A stretch of DNA of 64,000 nt from Daphnia pulex (GCF_021134715.1 NC_060025.1:8060001-8124000); one strand, 5' to 3'; numbered from the stretch's first letter, positions 35,223 to 47,059 are shown. Translations and numbers: made by a program. Notes: generated by a model not told the origin, from the sequence alone.

Positions 35223-35695
35223 GGGTCGGGAGGGCGAGTCGGATAAGGCGTCGTTTTAGGAAACGATAGGCACCATGAGACCAGGGTTCGATTCCCGTAG
35301 CATGCATAATTTCTCCCTGACCTGATAACACCCCATTTAAAAAAAACAAAAACAATCCATGGATGCCTAATAACGTGAAATGCAATGATCCTTAAAGTAA
35401 ACGAATTTACAGATTAGAGCGACCACTAGGTCAAGAGATCACACAATATGTAAGCGAGTATGCGGTTGCGTGTACCCCGAATTACTATAAGTCAATTCCA
35501 ATTGTGTGAGATACACTCGAAAATCTAGCCTCCCAATTGATATTGTTGATATGCCAAATATCTTACGTCAAACTTAATTGATATTCTGGCTATACCAAAA
35601 ATATCTAAAGTCAACCTTGAAAATTTATCCGTTTACCGAAGGGTTCACCATAATTTTTTTAAATACCCTGCCCTGCTGGTACGTGCCAACGACCA
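35223..35695 (+). repeat. tRNA-headed repeat, left arm of an inverted pair
   Basis: Begins with a tRNA-like head (A-box-like GAGTCGGATAAGGCGTC, B-box GGGTTCGATTCCCG at 35285-35298) and continues with a body through 35695. The same sequence recurs inverted at 36250-36730. The head cannot fold as a normal tRNA: its anticodon loop has six bases and the ends do not pair. It is SINE-like, or one end of a foldback element. Confidence 0.65.
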
Positions 35696-36249
35696 GACCA
35701 GGGCTACGTCGAGTTGGTTTATTAGATCCCGCGCCTCGATTCCCGCAAATGCAACATTCCAAATCCCCGGATGAGAACGACCTCTTTCCATACCATAAAT
35801 TACCGCGAATGGCGTCACAGCTAGCGTATCTTTAATTGCATTTATTAATATTACAGTATATTTAAATTGTGTATAAATTTTGCATCTCGTTTCATACGAT
35901 AAATTGGAACCGATTAATACCTTTTGGACCTCGAGTAATCGAATTAAATTTTTTTATTCCTTAAATTAAAAATTCTGAAATTAAAAATGCCTATTTATGT
36001 TAATTTAAATATAATGCCAAGTCCACGTTACGGCATTATACAGTATAAATGAAAGTTAAAGAAATCCCTGGCGAAACTCAAGAACTTCTTAGGAATAACT
36101 TAAATAACACAAAGACTGAATGAAAGGTAAAACAAATGAAAAGGGCAAGGGGTTCACCACTGAAGTCATAGCTGTTGAAAAATTTGCATATTTTACGTGA
36201 TTTTTGCGTATTTTGCTTTAATTACACGTGATTAAACAGGCTTACTGGT

Positions 36250-36730
36250 ACTGGGCTGGCACTGGCAGGGTGTAGTATGAAAAAAAATTTAATGGTGAAC
36301 CCCTCGGTAAACGGATAATTTTCAAGGTTGACTTTAGATATTTTTGGTATAGCCAGAATATCAATTAAGTTTGACGTAAGATATTTGGCATATCAACAAT
36401 TTCAATTGGGAGGCTAGATTTTCGAGTGTATCTCACACAATTGGAATTGACTTATAGTAATTCGGGGTACACGCAACCGCATACTCGCTTACATATTGTG
36501 TGATCTACTGATCTCTTGATCTAGTGGTCGCTCTAAGCCTCTAATCTGTAAATTCGTTTATCTAAAGGTTCGAATTGCATAATCTTTTAGACACCATGCA
36601 TTGTTTTAATGTGTATTTTTGTTAAAGGGCGTGCCCGAATCTGGGAAAAACTGTGCTTACCACGATAATCGATCTCAGGGTCTTATGGTATAGTAATCAG
36701 TGAACGACGCCTTAACCGTCTCGCAAACCC
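36250..36730 (-). repeat. tRNA-headed repeat, right arm of an inverted pair
   Basis: Reverse complement counterpart of 35223-35695. The tRNA-like head (GCGAGACGGTTAAGGCGTCG) is at 36702-36723; its B-box is eroded. The best conserved part, about 35390-35650 against 36290-36565, is near-identical apart from a short insertion in the right arm. Confidence 0.65.
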
Positions 36731-36896
36731 AACCCTTTCAATTATTTTGTTTATCAAGCAGTTTATAGTTTATACCTGTCCTCCGTAAACAACGATGCTG
36801 CCGTATTAAATTCTAGTTTATTTAATATTCACTTAATAACTTTTACAGTTTTAGTTATTCAAATTATTCTTAATTGCAAATTGTTGGCGACTGGAG

Positions 36897-36980
36897 CAAA
36901 TTTGTGTCCAAAATGGCCAAACAGCGTACAGCATCTTTAAAACGCTGTACGCTGATTGGGCCATTTTGGACACAAATTTG
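36897..36980. repeat. Near-perfect 84-bp hairpin
   Basis: Outer arms 36897-36918 and 36959-36980 (22 bp, perfect) and inner arms 36923-36932 and 36944-36953 (10 bp, perfect), separated by 4- and 5-base internal loops and an 11-base terminal loop. The structure resembles a short MITE or a microRNA precursor. Confidence 0.8.
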
Positions 36981-37284
36981 ATAGACTGCTCCCTTAATTA
37001 AGACTAGGAATTCTAGAGACCACCAGACATCGCGTTTCGCGTTTTGGAGACCGCCAAAATCGTCAGATTTTATCTGGACGTGGCAACGCTGCGAGAGGAG
37101 TAAGGGATTTGGGAACGAAAGGCGGAGCTCCTTTAAGAGATTTTTCAGAAGAACCGCTCGTACCTCGCTTAATATTGTGTCACATGTTATTTGCTGTTTG
37201 GTGTAACCGTTCCTTTCGGCTTTTAATAGAGTGGGAGTCTTTTGCCTTGGAGAGTTTTTTCGTCTCGTGATACGCTATTTCGCT

Positions 37285-38075
37285 GGTTGTACGTTTCATT
37301 GTATGCTGAAACAAGTAATTATGTGATCAATTTTCTACCCTAAAGATCATATTGATTTACTTGACTAATCATGATCTTGCAAGTTGCAACTGCCTTGTGA
37401 TGTTTGTCAGATGTTTAAGCAATTTTTAAGGACTGTATATTTACTTTATTGTTGCAAATGTGTTATGACATGAGAAAGTGATAACCTCAATAAATAATTT
37501 AAGTTTGTTAAATAGGTTTACCATCTTGGCGGAGTTTGAACCACTGCATTGCTGTATGATGTCCAACAGTTGAGCTGAATGGTTGATGGTGAAGTCAACT
37601 TCAGTCTGCAGTGTGCGGTATTGATGTTAAATTTTACTTTAAATATTTTTTTCTGTTGTGTTATTTGTTCGTTCACTCATGCAGTTCAATCCCTGGCCGT
37701 AGTGGCGAATTATTTAACTGATGCCTTAGTGCTGATCCATGTCCAAAGATTTCTACTTGTGGTAATCTACTTGGCTACCTGTACTGGCTGTATGTCTCAT
37801 TCTATGCTGAAACAAGTAATTATTTGACCAATTTTTTTTTAAGACCATTGGTTTACTTGACTCATCATGATCTTACAACTGTTTTATCCTCGTCACATGT
37901 CAAAGTAATTTTGAAGGACTATTTTTACTTAATTGTTGCAAATGTTGGAATTACTACATTGCTGTTTGCTTTCCAACAGTTGAGCTGAACGGTTGATGGT
38001 GAAGTCAACTTGAGTGTAGTCTGTGGAATTGGTGTTCGTGATGATTTGAAACATTTTTGTCTGTTAAGACGTCGT
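37285..38075 (+). repeat. Diverged tandem duplication
   Basis: About 37285-37660 is repeated at about 37790-38075. Anchors are GCTGAAACAAGTAATTAT (37303 and 37808) and GGTTGATGGTGAAGTCAACTT (37580 and 37991). No conserved frame was found. Confidence 0.6.
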
Positions 38076-38485
38076 AGGGAAGATCAACAGAGCGCTGGCC
38101 GAAGCGGGAATAACTGAACGTACATTCAGTCGATTGCATGCCGTCTCGGTCGGAAAATCCAACGCCACCCGCGAAATATAAGCTGGAACGCATCCGCAAT
38201 TTCTTCAAACGCGTCGAAATTCTTTATGACGACGGCAGTGACACGGCTCGTACCGACACGGCGGTACCATCGTAATTATAAAATCTGGCTGGACTAATAT
38301 TTGGAGAAACACTACACCTGCAACAGTGGCAACTCGACCGAAGCCGTAAAATTCTATCCTGATTCTATCTATTTAATAGTTAATAAATTTAAATCTTTTA
38401 ACATTACATTTTTTGTTCCAGTCCTCGTCTTTATCGTCCAGTAACGCCACACTTGGATATCATTCGATTAATTACGGTATAGAAT

Positions 38486-38673
38486 ATGGAAAACATGGAC
38501 TCGAAAGAAGATGTAATTTTCAATAAAATTTTCTTACACGTCATTTACTATCAAATCCCGCGAACTTTTTTTATTTCCTCTAGGCAAATAAAGACAGGAA
38601 CTTTCCTTTTAACATGCCGGTAACCATCATGTCACTCACAATAGTCATGGAAGCGTTCGGTTCATTGATAAAG
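38486..38673 (+). CDS. Possible small gene fragment, two exons
   Basis: An ATG exon 38486-38512 (MENMDSKED) and an exon 38584-38673 (ANKDRNFPFNMPVTIMSLTI, then VMEAFGSLIK), both flanked by proper GT and AG signals in phase 0. No continuation was found after 38673 and no family is recognised. A nearby GC-richer stretch (38090-38275) looks like older coding sequence. Weak support. Confidence 0.25.
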
Positions 38674-39159
38674 GTAATTTACGATTTGTGTGCGGCAGAC
38701 TAACTTAATCTGCATGTATCGTTAATTGTACCTACGCCACTTGCTTGTCGTTGCAAATTGTCAATGCGTTTTTTATAGTTTGTATCAATATCGATGAGCG
38801 TGTGAACTTGTATAAATTTAAGGTGTTAGCATATTAAATCTTCCTTGTGGAACAGTTTCAGTTTTGATTGCTATGATGGATTGGAATGGGCAATGGTATG
38901 TTGAGAACACAACCTTTATCAATTAATTTGTCTTTAAGGTTCAAATGTTCTTTTTCTCATTCTTACTAGTTGTAGTTTTCCCTTGATCTGAAATTGTTTT
39001 TTAGTAAAATTAATTGTCTAACATTTTCGCTTAAATAGATCAATAACTGAATAACACTTCGTTATTTGTCTCTTGGGTTGATTATAGGATAAATATCTTT
39101 GATTATAAGTAAGGTTTATCTTTGATTATAAGTAAGGTTTAAATAAACCGTACGTTTTG

Positions 39160-40870
39160 TTAGCAATTATTTTTTATTGGCCATCTAGTAGAGGAATTTT
39201 GGACTGCTCTATCGAATCCCAATCGCTTCTTGTCGTCAGTCGCGTTCTTGGCGTTTGGTCAGTTTTGCCGTTTTGGCATGCTTTTGCCTTTTGGTGGATG
39301 CTGGATGTTAAGATTTGTGGATGATTGGAAATTGGATGGATTGGATTTGTTGGTTGGTAATGAAGAAAACAATCTTGAGACTACTTTTATCTTCTTATAA
39401 GTATGCAATATAATATTTGTTTTTAAGACTGTAAAATGGAAAGAACATAAGAATAACAGTAAGTTTATTGTTTAAGATTAAATTCTTCTGTTTGGGGCAC
39501 AAAGTGCATCAACATATTTTGAGTAAACAATTTTTTTGTTGGTTTTTAGTTAGGAAACTAAAACTGATGGGTAGCTGCAACTATAACCTTAAATCACCAA
39601 TAACTGTGATAGAATGAATGTTTTTCCGTCCACATGCACTGCTTCATAAAGTTGAGCAATGAGATTTATCGTAATTATAGCCAAGTTTTTTGTTTCCTTT
39701 CACTAAATTAAAATTCATTTATTGATTAACAGATTACTAGAGGAAATAAATATAAAATGCATACATCATGCATGAAAAATATTTCGAAACAGGATGTTGA
39801 ATTGGCTAACTTTTGAAAGGATTTATAAGGAATGCTGCAAATACTTCAATTGTATTCCGTCTGAAGAGGTCACACTATTTTACTACATTTATCAATATCA
39901 TTACCTAACTGTGGAGCTAAACCTATCTTTTTTGTAGGTCTGAATGCCATCTCAGGTTTACGAATCCTGCAATTGAATGACAATCAACAGGCAATGAGAC
40001 AGCAGTTAGGCCACAACATCTCCAACCATTTGTGCGACCACTGAGTCAAGTGACAGCATTAAGACCAGACGTAAAATGATTTGACCTCCCGTAAATGTTC
40101 ACTTATTTTTACTACGTAGGTAAGGGCTAGGAGAAACATGTCAAAATTGTCGAGGATTACATGTCAATCAGATTTTTCACAGGGCTTTTTCAGCCGCAAC
40201 GTTGGTGGAAGAATAACGCTGGACAGATCAAGCCGAACTAGCCACACGGGGAAAACATCAAACGAAGAAAAAACAAAACATATTGTTGGAAAATGTCTAG
40301 TGACTGTATTCTAGGTAATTGTATTTGTGCAAATTGTTAAGCTAATAAACTATCTTTATCTTTTGTGATAACGAATAAGCTAGGTGCATTATCTACGTTA
40401 TCTCCATTAAAACCAAATTAGGTCAAGATTTTGGCATTAGATTTTTCTACCTCGTCATGCTTGAAGCAACAATTGAGATTAACACACTTAGGCTACACCT
40501 ACTAATTTGAGTTGACTCGACACTTTGACGACGCATAATTGTGAGATGGTGTTGTCAAGCCAGCGTCATAACAAGGTTAAAGGGGAGGAGAGACAAAATA
40601 ACTGTATCAAGGCTGTTCGCTACCAAACGATGTTGAGTTCAAATTGGGTCAATAAAGGTTACTCCTCCCTTCAATTGCTCCATTGTCATCTGACCTCGAA
40701 TACTGAAAAACACCTCCAGGGGTTTTGCTGCGGGAAATCGGCGTGCCGATGGGCATTACAGAGGCCAAAAAATGCTCAGTAGTCCACGTATTCGCACGGT
40801 GTGCACTTGTCTCTAGTTTGCTGCTGTAGTTTTGCATCTTCACGCCTTTGCACTTGGATTAATTTCGTTT
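39160..40870 (+). repeat. Segmental duplication, copy 2
   Basis: Partner of 29240-30950, same orientation. It leads, through about 0.5 kb of unrelated sequence including a short TTAAGCTAAGG-type low-complexity stretch (41040-41160), into the 18-copy exon array. Confidence 0.8.
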
Positions 40871-41390
40871 TATGCATTGCCTACACAATTTGTCGTGGTT
40901 TCTCTGTAGTGTTTTGTGTCGTTGATGGTCGTAGATTTCGTTTTACTATCTCATCACTATATCAGCACAATTGCATCTGCACTGTAATAGTCTTGTAGTG
41001 TTCGTAGATTGATTCACCTTCTTTGTTGTCCACACCAGTAGCTACTTAATTAGAGTAAGCCAATCTAGATAAGGTTAAAGCTAAGCATAAGTTAAGGATA
41101 TTGTAGGTTAAGCCGTTAAGCTAAGCTAAGGCTATTGTAGGTTAAGTTAAGTTAAGGTTTAAGTTCACGATAGAGTTAATTGCAAATTTACTGTGGTGCC
41201 TCTGTGATGTAGAAAATTCGTCTTTAGCAATCCCCAACCCTAACGTGTCAACTAATAACTATTTTTCATTCAGGAAATTGCAATCTAAATAGATGTTTTA
41301 GCTGTATATATTCTGTTTTTGCTTAATTGATTATGGTTTAAAAAAACTATAAAGTTTATCCATCATTTGTCGTTGATGTAATTAGGATCA

Positions 41391-41450
41391 TGGACCGGAG
41401 AGGATCGCCGCCGCCACTGCAAGATAGGACCCTGGCCCACGGGTCGAAGG
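41391..41450 (+). other. Probable first exon or upstream junction of the array
   Basis: ATGGACCGGAGAGGATCGCC opens a short frame that joins exon-B-like sequence (GATAGGACCCTGGCCCACGG) and ends at a GTACATT donor at 41451. Spliced to the next exon A it continues only to an in-frame TAG, about 40 codons in all. It looks like a fusion of exon A and exon B sequence. Confidence 0.45.
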
Positions 41451-44400
41451 TACATTTTATTTGATTCTGAATGCCTTTAACTTCTTTTATTAATGTTTTT
41501 GGATTTTATTTAGACTGGAGAGGATCGCCGCCGCCACCACCACCGGAGCCGCTTCAAGATCGCCGCACGCTAGGACCTTCGCCAATGGATGTCAGGTATA
41601 TTTTTTAATTCTAAGTGTCTAACCATACTTTTTTTATGTACTTTAGATGGGACCCAGGACCAAGGAGGATCGCCGCCGCCACTACAAGATCGTCGCTTCA
41701 AGATAGGACCCTGGCCCACGGGTCGAAGGTACATTTTATTTGATTCTGAATGCCTTTAACTTCTTTTATTAATGTTTTTGGATTTTATTTAGACTGGAGA
41801 GGATCGCTGCCACCGCCGCCGCCACCACCACCGGAGCCGCTTCAAGATCGCCGCACGCTAGGACCTTCGCCAATGGATCTCAGGTATATTTTTTAATTCT
41901 AAGTGTCTAACCATACTTTTTTTATGTACTCTAGATGAGACCCAGGACCAAGGAGGATCGCCACCGCCACTACAAGATCGTCGCTTCAAGATAGGACTCT
42001 GGCCCACGGGTCGAAGGTACATTTTATTTGATTCTGAATGCCTTTAACTTCTTTTATTAATGTTTTTGGATTTTATTTAGACTGGAGAAGATCGCCGCCA
42101 CCGCCGCCGCCACCACCACCGGAGCCGCTTCAAGATCGCCGCACGCTAGGACCTTCGCCAATGGATGTCAGGTATATTTTTTAATTCTAAGTGTCTAACC
42201 ATACTTTTTTTATGTACTCTAGATGGGACCCAGGACCAAGGAGGATCGCCGCCGCCACTACAAGATCGTCGCTTCAAGATAGGACCCTGGCCCACGGGTC
42301 GAAGGTACATTTTATTTGATTCTGAATGCCTTTAACTTCTTTTATTAATGTTTTTGGATTTTTTTTTAGACTGGAGAGGATCGCCGCCGCCACCACCACC
42401 ACCACCGGAGCCGCTTCAAGATCGCCGCACGCTAGGACCTTCGCCAATGGATGTCAGGTATATTTTTTAATTCTAAGTGTCTAACCATACTTTTTTTATG
42501 TACTCTAGATGGGACCCAGGACCAAGGAGGATCGCCACCGCCACTACAAGATCGTCGCTTCAAGATAGGACCCTGGCCCACGGGTCGAAGGTACATTTTA
42601 TTTGATTCTGAATGCCTTTAACTTCTTTTATTAATGTTTTTGGATTTTTTTTTAGACTGGAGAGGATCGCCGCCACCGCCGCCGCCACCACCACCGGAGC
42701 CGCTTCAAGATCGCCGCACGCTAGGACCTTCGCCAATGGATGTCAGGTATATTTTTTAATTCTAAGTGTCTAACCATACTTTTTTTATGTACTCTAGATG
42801 GGACCCAGGACCAAGGAGGATCGCCGCCGCCACTACAAGATCGTCGCTTCAAGATAGGACCCTGGCCCACGGGTCGAAGGTACATTTTATTTGATTCTGA
42901 ATGCCTTTAACTTCTTTTATTAATGTTTTTGGATTTTATTTAGACTGGAGAGGATCGCCGCCACCGCCGCCGCCACCACCACCGGAGCCGCTTCAAGATC
43001 GCCGCACGCTAGGACCTTCGCCAATGGATGTCAGGTATATTTTTTAATTCTAAGTGTCTAACCATACTTTTTTTATGTACTCTAGATGGGACCCAGGACC
43101 AAGGAGGATCGCCGCCGCCACTACAAGATCGTCGCTTCAAGATAGGACCCTGGCCCACGGGTCGAAGGTACATTTTATTTGATTCTGAATGCCTTTAACT
43201 TCTTTTATTAATGTTTTTGGATTTTTTTTTAGACTGGAGAGGATCGCCGCCGCCACCACCACCACCACCGGAGCCGCTTCAAGATCGCCGCACGCTAGGA
43301 CCTTCGCCAATGGATGTCAGGTATATTTTTTAATTCTAAGTGTCTAACCATACTTTTTTTATGTACTCTAGATGGGACCCAGGACCAAGGAGGATCGCCA
43401 CCGCCACTACAAGATCGTCGCTTCAAGATAGGACCCTGGCCCACGGGTCGAAGGTACATTTTATTTGATTCTGAATGCCTTTAACTTCTTTTATTAATGT
43501 TTTTGGATTTTATTTAGACTGGAGAGGATCGCCGCCACCGCCGCCGCCACCACCACCGGAGCCGCTTCAAGATCGCCGCACGCTAGGACCTTCGCCAATG
43601 GATGTCAGGTATATTTTTTAATTCTAAGTGTCTAACCATACTTTTTTTATGTACTCTAGATGGGACCCAGGACCAAGGAGGATCGCCGCCGCCACTACAA
43701 GATCGTCGCTTCAAGATAGGACCCTGGCCCACGGGTCGAAGGTACATTTTATTTGATTCTGAATGCCTTTAACTTCTTTTATTAATGTTTTTGGATTTTA
43801 TTTAGACTGGAGAGGATCGCCGCCACCGCCGCCGCCACCACCACCGGAGCCGCTTCAAGATCGCCGCACGCTAGGACCTTCGCCAATGGATGTCAGGTAT
43901 ATTTTTTAATTCTAAGTGTCTAACCATACTTTTTTTATGTACTCTAGATGGGACCCAGGACCAAGGAGGATCGCCGCCGCCACTACAAGATCGTCGCTTC
44001 AAGATAGGACCCTGGCCCACGGGTCGAAGGTACATTTTATTTGATTCTGAATGCCTTTAACTTCTTTTATTAATGTTTTTGGATTTTATTTAGACTGGAG
44101 AGGATCGCCGCCACCGCCGCCGCCACCACCACCGGAGCCGCTTCAAGATCGCCGCACGCTAGGACCTTCGCCAATGGATGTCAGGTATATTTTTTAATTC
44201 TAAGTGTCTAACCATACTTTTTTTATGTACTCTAGATGGGACCCAGGACCAAGGAGGATCGCCGCCGCCACTACAAGATCGTCGCTTCAAGATAGGACCC
44301 TGGCCCACGGGTCGAAGGTACATTTTATTTGATTCTGAATGCCTTTAACTTCTTTTATTAATGTTTTTGGATTTTATTTAGACTGGAGAGGATCGCCGCC

Positions 44401-46606
44401 ACCGCCGCCGCCACCACCACCGGAGCCGCTTCAAGATCGCCGCACGCTAGGACCTTCGCCAATGGATGTCAGGTATATTTTTTAATTCTAAGTGTCTAAC
44501 CATACTTTTTTTATGTACTCTAGATGGGACCCAGGACCAAGGAGGATCGCCGCCGCCACTACAAGATCGTCGCTTCAAGATAGGACCCTGGCCCACGGGT
44601 CGAAGGTACATTTTATTTGATTCTGAATGCCTTTAACTTCTTTTATTAATGTTTTTGGATTTTATTTAGACTGGAGAGGATCGCCGCCACCGCCGCCGCC
44701 ACCACCACCGGAGCCGCTTCAAGATCGCCGCACGCTAGGACCTTCGCCAATGGATGTCAGGTATATTTTTTAATTCTAAGTGTCTAACCATACTTTTTTT
44801 ATGTACTCTAGATGGGACCCAGGACCAAGGAGGATCGCCGCCGCCACTACAAGATCGTCGCTTCAAGATAGGACCCTGGCCCACGGGTCGAAGGTACATT
44901 TTATTTGATTCTGAATGCCTTTAACTTCTTTTATTAATGTTTTTGGATTTTATTTAGACTGGAGAGGATCGCCGCCACCGCCGCCGCCACCACCACCGGA
45001 GCCGCTTCAAGATCGCCGCACGCTAGGACCTTCGCCAATGGATGTCAGGTATATTTTTTAATTCTAAGTGTCTAACCATACTTTTTTTATGTACTCTAGA
45101 TGGGACCCAGGACCAAGGAGGATCGCCGCCGCCACTACAAGATCGTCGCTTCAAGATAGGACCCTGGCCCACGGGTCGAAGGTACATTTTATTTGATTCT
45201 GAATGCCTTTAACTTCTTTTATTAATGTTTTTGGATTTTTTTTTAGACTGGAGAGGATCGCCGCCGCCACCACCACCGGAGCCGCTTCAAGATCGCCGCA
45301 CGCTAGGACCTTCGCCAATGGATGTCAGGTATATTTTTTAATTCTAAGTGTCTAACCATACTTTTTTTATGTACTCTAGATGGGACCCAGGACCAAGGAG
45401 GATCGCCGCCGCCACTACAAGATCGTCGCTTCAAGATAGGACCCTGGCCCACGGGTCGAAGGTACATTTTATTTGATTCTGAATGCCTTTAACTTCTTTT
45501 ATTAATGTTTTTGGATTTTATTTAGACTGGAGAGGATCGCCGCCACCGCCGCCGCCACCACCACCGGAGCCGCTTCAAGATCGCCGCACGCTAGGACCTT
45601 CGCCAATGGATGTCAGGTATATTTTTTAATTCTAAGTGTCTAACCATACTTTTTTTATGTACTCTAGATGGGACCCAGGACCAAGGAGGATCGCCGCCGC
45701 CACTACAAGATCGTCGCTTCAAGATAGGACCCTGGCCCACGGGTCGAAGGTACATTTTATTTGATTCTGAATGCCTTTAACTTCTTTTATTAATGTTTTT
45801 GGATTTTTTTTTAGACTGGAGAGGATCGCCGCCGCCACCACCACCGGAGCCGCTTCAAGATCGCCGCACGCTAGGACCTTCGCCAATGGATGTCAGGTAT
45901 ATTTTTTAATTCTAAGTGTCTAACCATACTTTTTTTATGTACTCTAGATGGGACCCAGGACCAAGGAGGATCGCCACCGCCACTACAAGATCGTCGCTTC
46001 AAGATAGGACCCTGGCCCACGGGTCGAAGGTACATTTTATTTGATTCTGAATGCCTTTAACTTCTTTTATTAATGTTTTTGGATTTTATTTAGACTGGAG
46101 AGGATCGCCGCCACCGCCGCCGCCACCACCACCGGAGCCGCTTCAAGATCGCCGCACGCTAGGACCTTCGCCAATGGATGTCAGGTATATTTTTTAATTC
46201 TAAGTGTCTAACCATACTTTTTTTATGTACTCTAGATGGGACCCAGGACCAAGGAGGATCGCCGCCGCCACTACAAGATCGTCGCTTCAAGATAGGACCC
46301 TGGCCCACGGGTCGAAGGTACATTTTATTTGATTCTGAATGCCTTTAACTTCTTTTATTAATGTTTTTGGATTTTTTTTTAGACTGGAGAGGATCGCCGC
46401 CGCCACCACCACCGGAGCCGCTTCAAGATCGCCGCACGCTAGGACCTTTGCCAATGGATGTCAGGTATATTTTTTAATTCTAAGTGTCTAACCATACTTT
46501 TTTTATGTACTCTAGATGGGACCCAGGACCAAGGAGGATCGCCGCCGCCACTACAAGATCGTCCCCGCCGCAGCAAAGGACTTCGAAGATCTTTAAATGG
46601 TACGGT
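41391..46606 (+). repeat. 18-copy tandem array of a two-exon, two-intron unit
   Basis: Head-to-tail array with a typical period of 288 bp. Exon A is usually 91 nt (starts ACTGGAGAGGATCGCCGCC, ends GGATGTCAG), intron 1 is 51 nt (GTATATT to TGTACTCTAG), exon B is 82 nt (ATGGGACCCAGGACCAAGG to GGGTCGAAG), and intron 2 is 64 nt (GTACATT to ATTTAG). Exon A copies start near 41514, 41793, 42081, 42370, 42656, 42944, 43233, 43519, 43807, 44094, 44382, 44670, 44959, 45248, 45527, 45815, 46094 and 46383. Copies are almost identical; differences are mainly in the CCG/CCA triplet tract of exon A (82, 88 or 91 nt) and the T-tract before its acceptor. The first copy starts with an ATG-bearing variant (41391) and the last exon B diverges after CAAGATCGTC into CCCCGCCGCAGC and a GT at 46600. 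The frame analysis in the findings argues against a protein. It could be a multi-exon non-coding transcript, a repeat-expanded UTR, or a minisatellite that captured splice signals. Confidence 0.95.
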
Positions 46607-46809
46607 ATAACTATTTCTTGCCTAAAGTTGTGTGAGTGTTTTATCGTGTTAAATGTGTGTGTGTAAGTATGGATTGGTTGTTTATTCCCTATCCAATATA
46701 AGCTTACCTTCGCAATTACGGTATATCATTATGGTCTAGAAACAGTAGTCACTCCATTACCATAATCCTATTTTCCTTTCGCATCACTCTTTTGGTTAGC
46801 CAAGGTAAA

Positions 46810-47050
46810 AATTTAGTTTTGTTGGTCTAGTTTTAGTTTAGTTATAGTTTTAGTTTAATATAAGCTTAGTTTTAGTTTAGTTTTTTAGTGTTCTAGACGG
46901 TGGATAAGTGTTTTAATTTAGTTTTAATTTAGCTTTAGTTTTAGTTTAGTTTGTTTAGTGCTTTAGTCTGGTTTAGTTTTATTACAGTAGATAATTGCTT
47001 AATTGGTAACCATCTAGGTAGTTGTTATTGTAGTTTAGTTTTAGCTTATC
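46810..47050 (+). repeat. TTTAG-rich low-complexity stretch
   Basis: Irregular repeats of AGTTTTAGTTTAGTT over about 240 bp, just downstream of the exon array. It is not a regular TTAGG telomere repeat. Confidence 0.6.
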
Positions 47051-47059
47051 AATATAAAA

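Noticed and set aside
35223-35306. Functional tRNA gene
   Set aside because: A good B box is present, but the anticodon loop has six bases, the T stem is weak and acceptor ends do not pair; the sequence continues as a repeat that recurs inverted.
41391-46606. CRISPR-like array
   Set aside because: Unit and spacer are both repeated, the unit is 288 bp with splice signals, and the genome is eukaryotic.
46484-46666. 60-residue frame at the end of the array as a real protein
   Set aside because: It opens inside an intron copy and reads through exon B and the downstream donor; frame logic of the array does not support it.
46810-47050. Interstitial telomere repeat
   Set aside because: The unit is an irregular TTTAGTTTTAG, not the arthropod TTAGG; likewise the TTAAGCTAAGG stretch at 41.05 kb.
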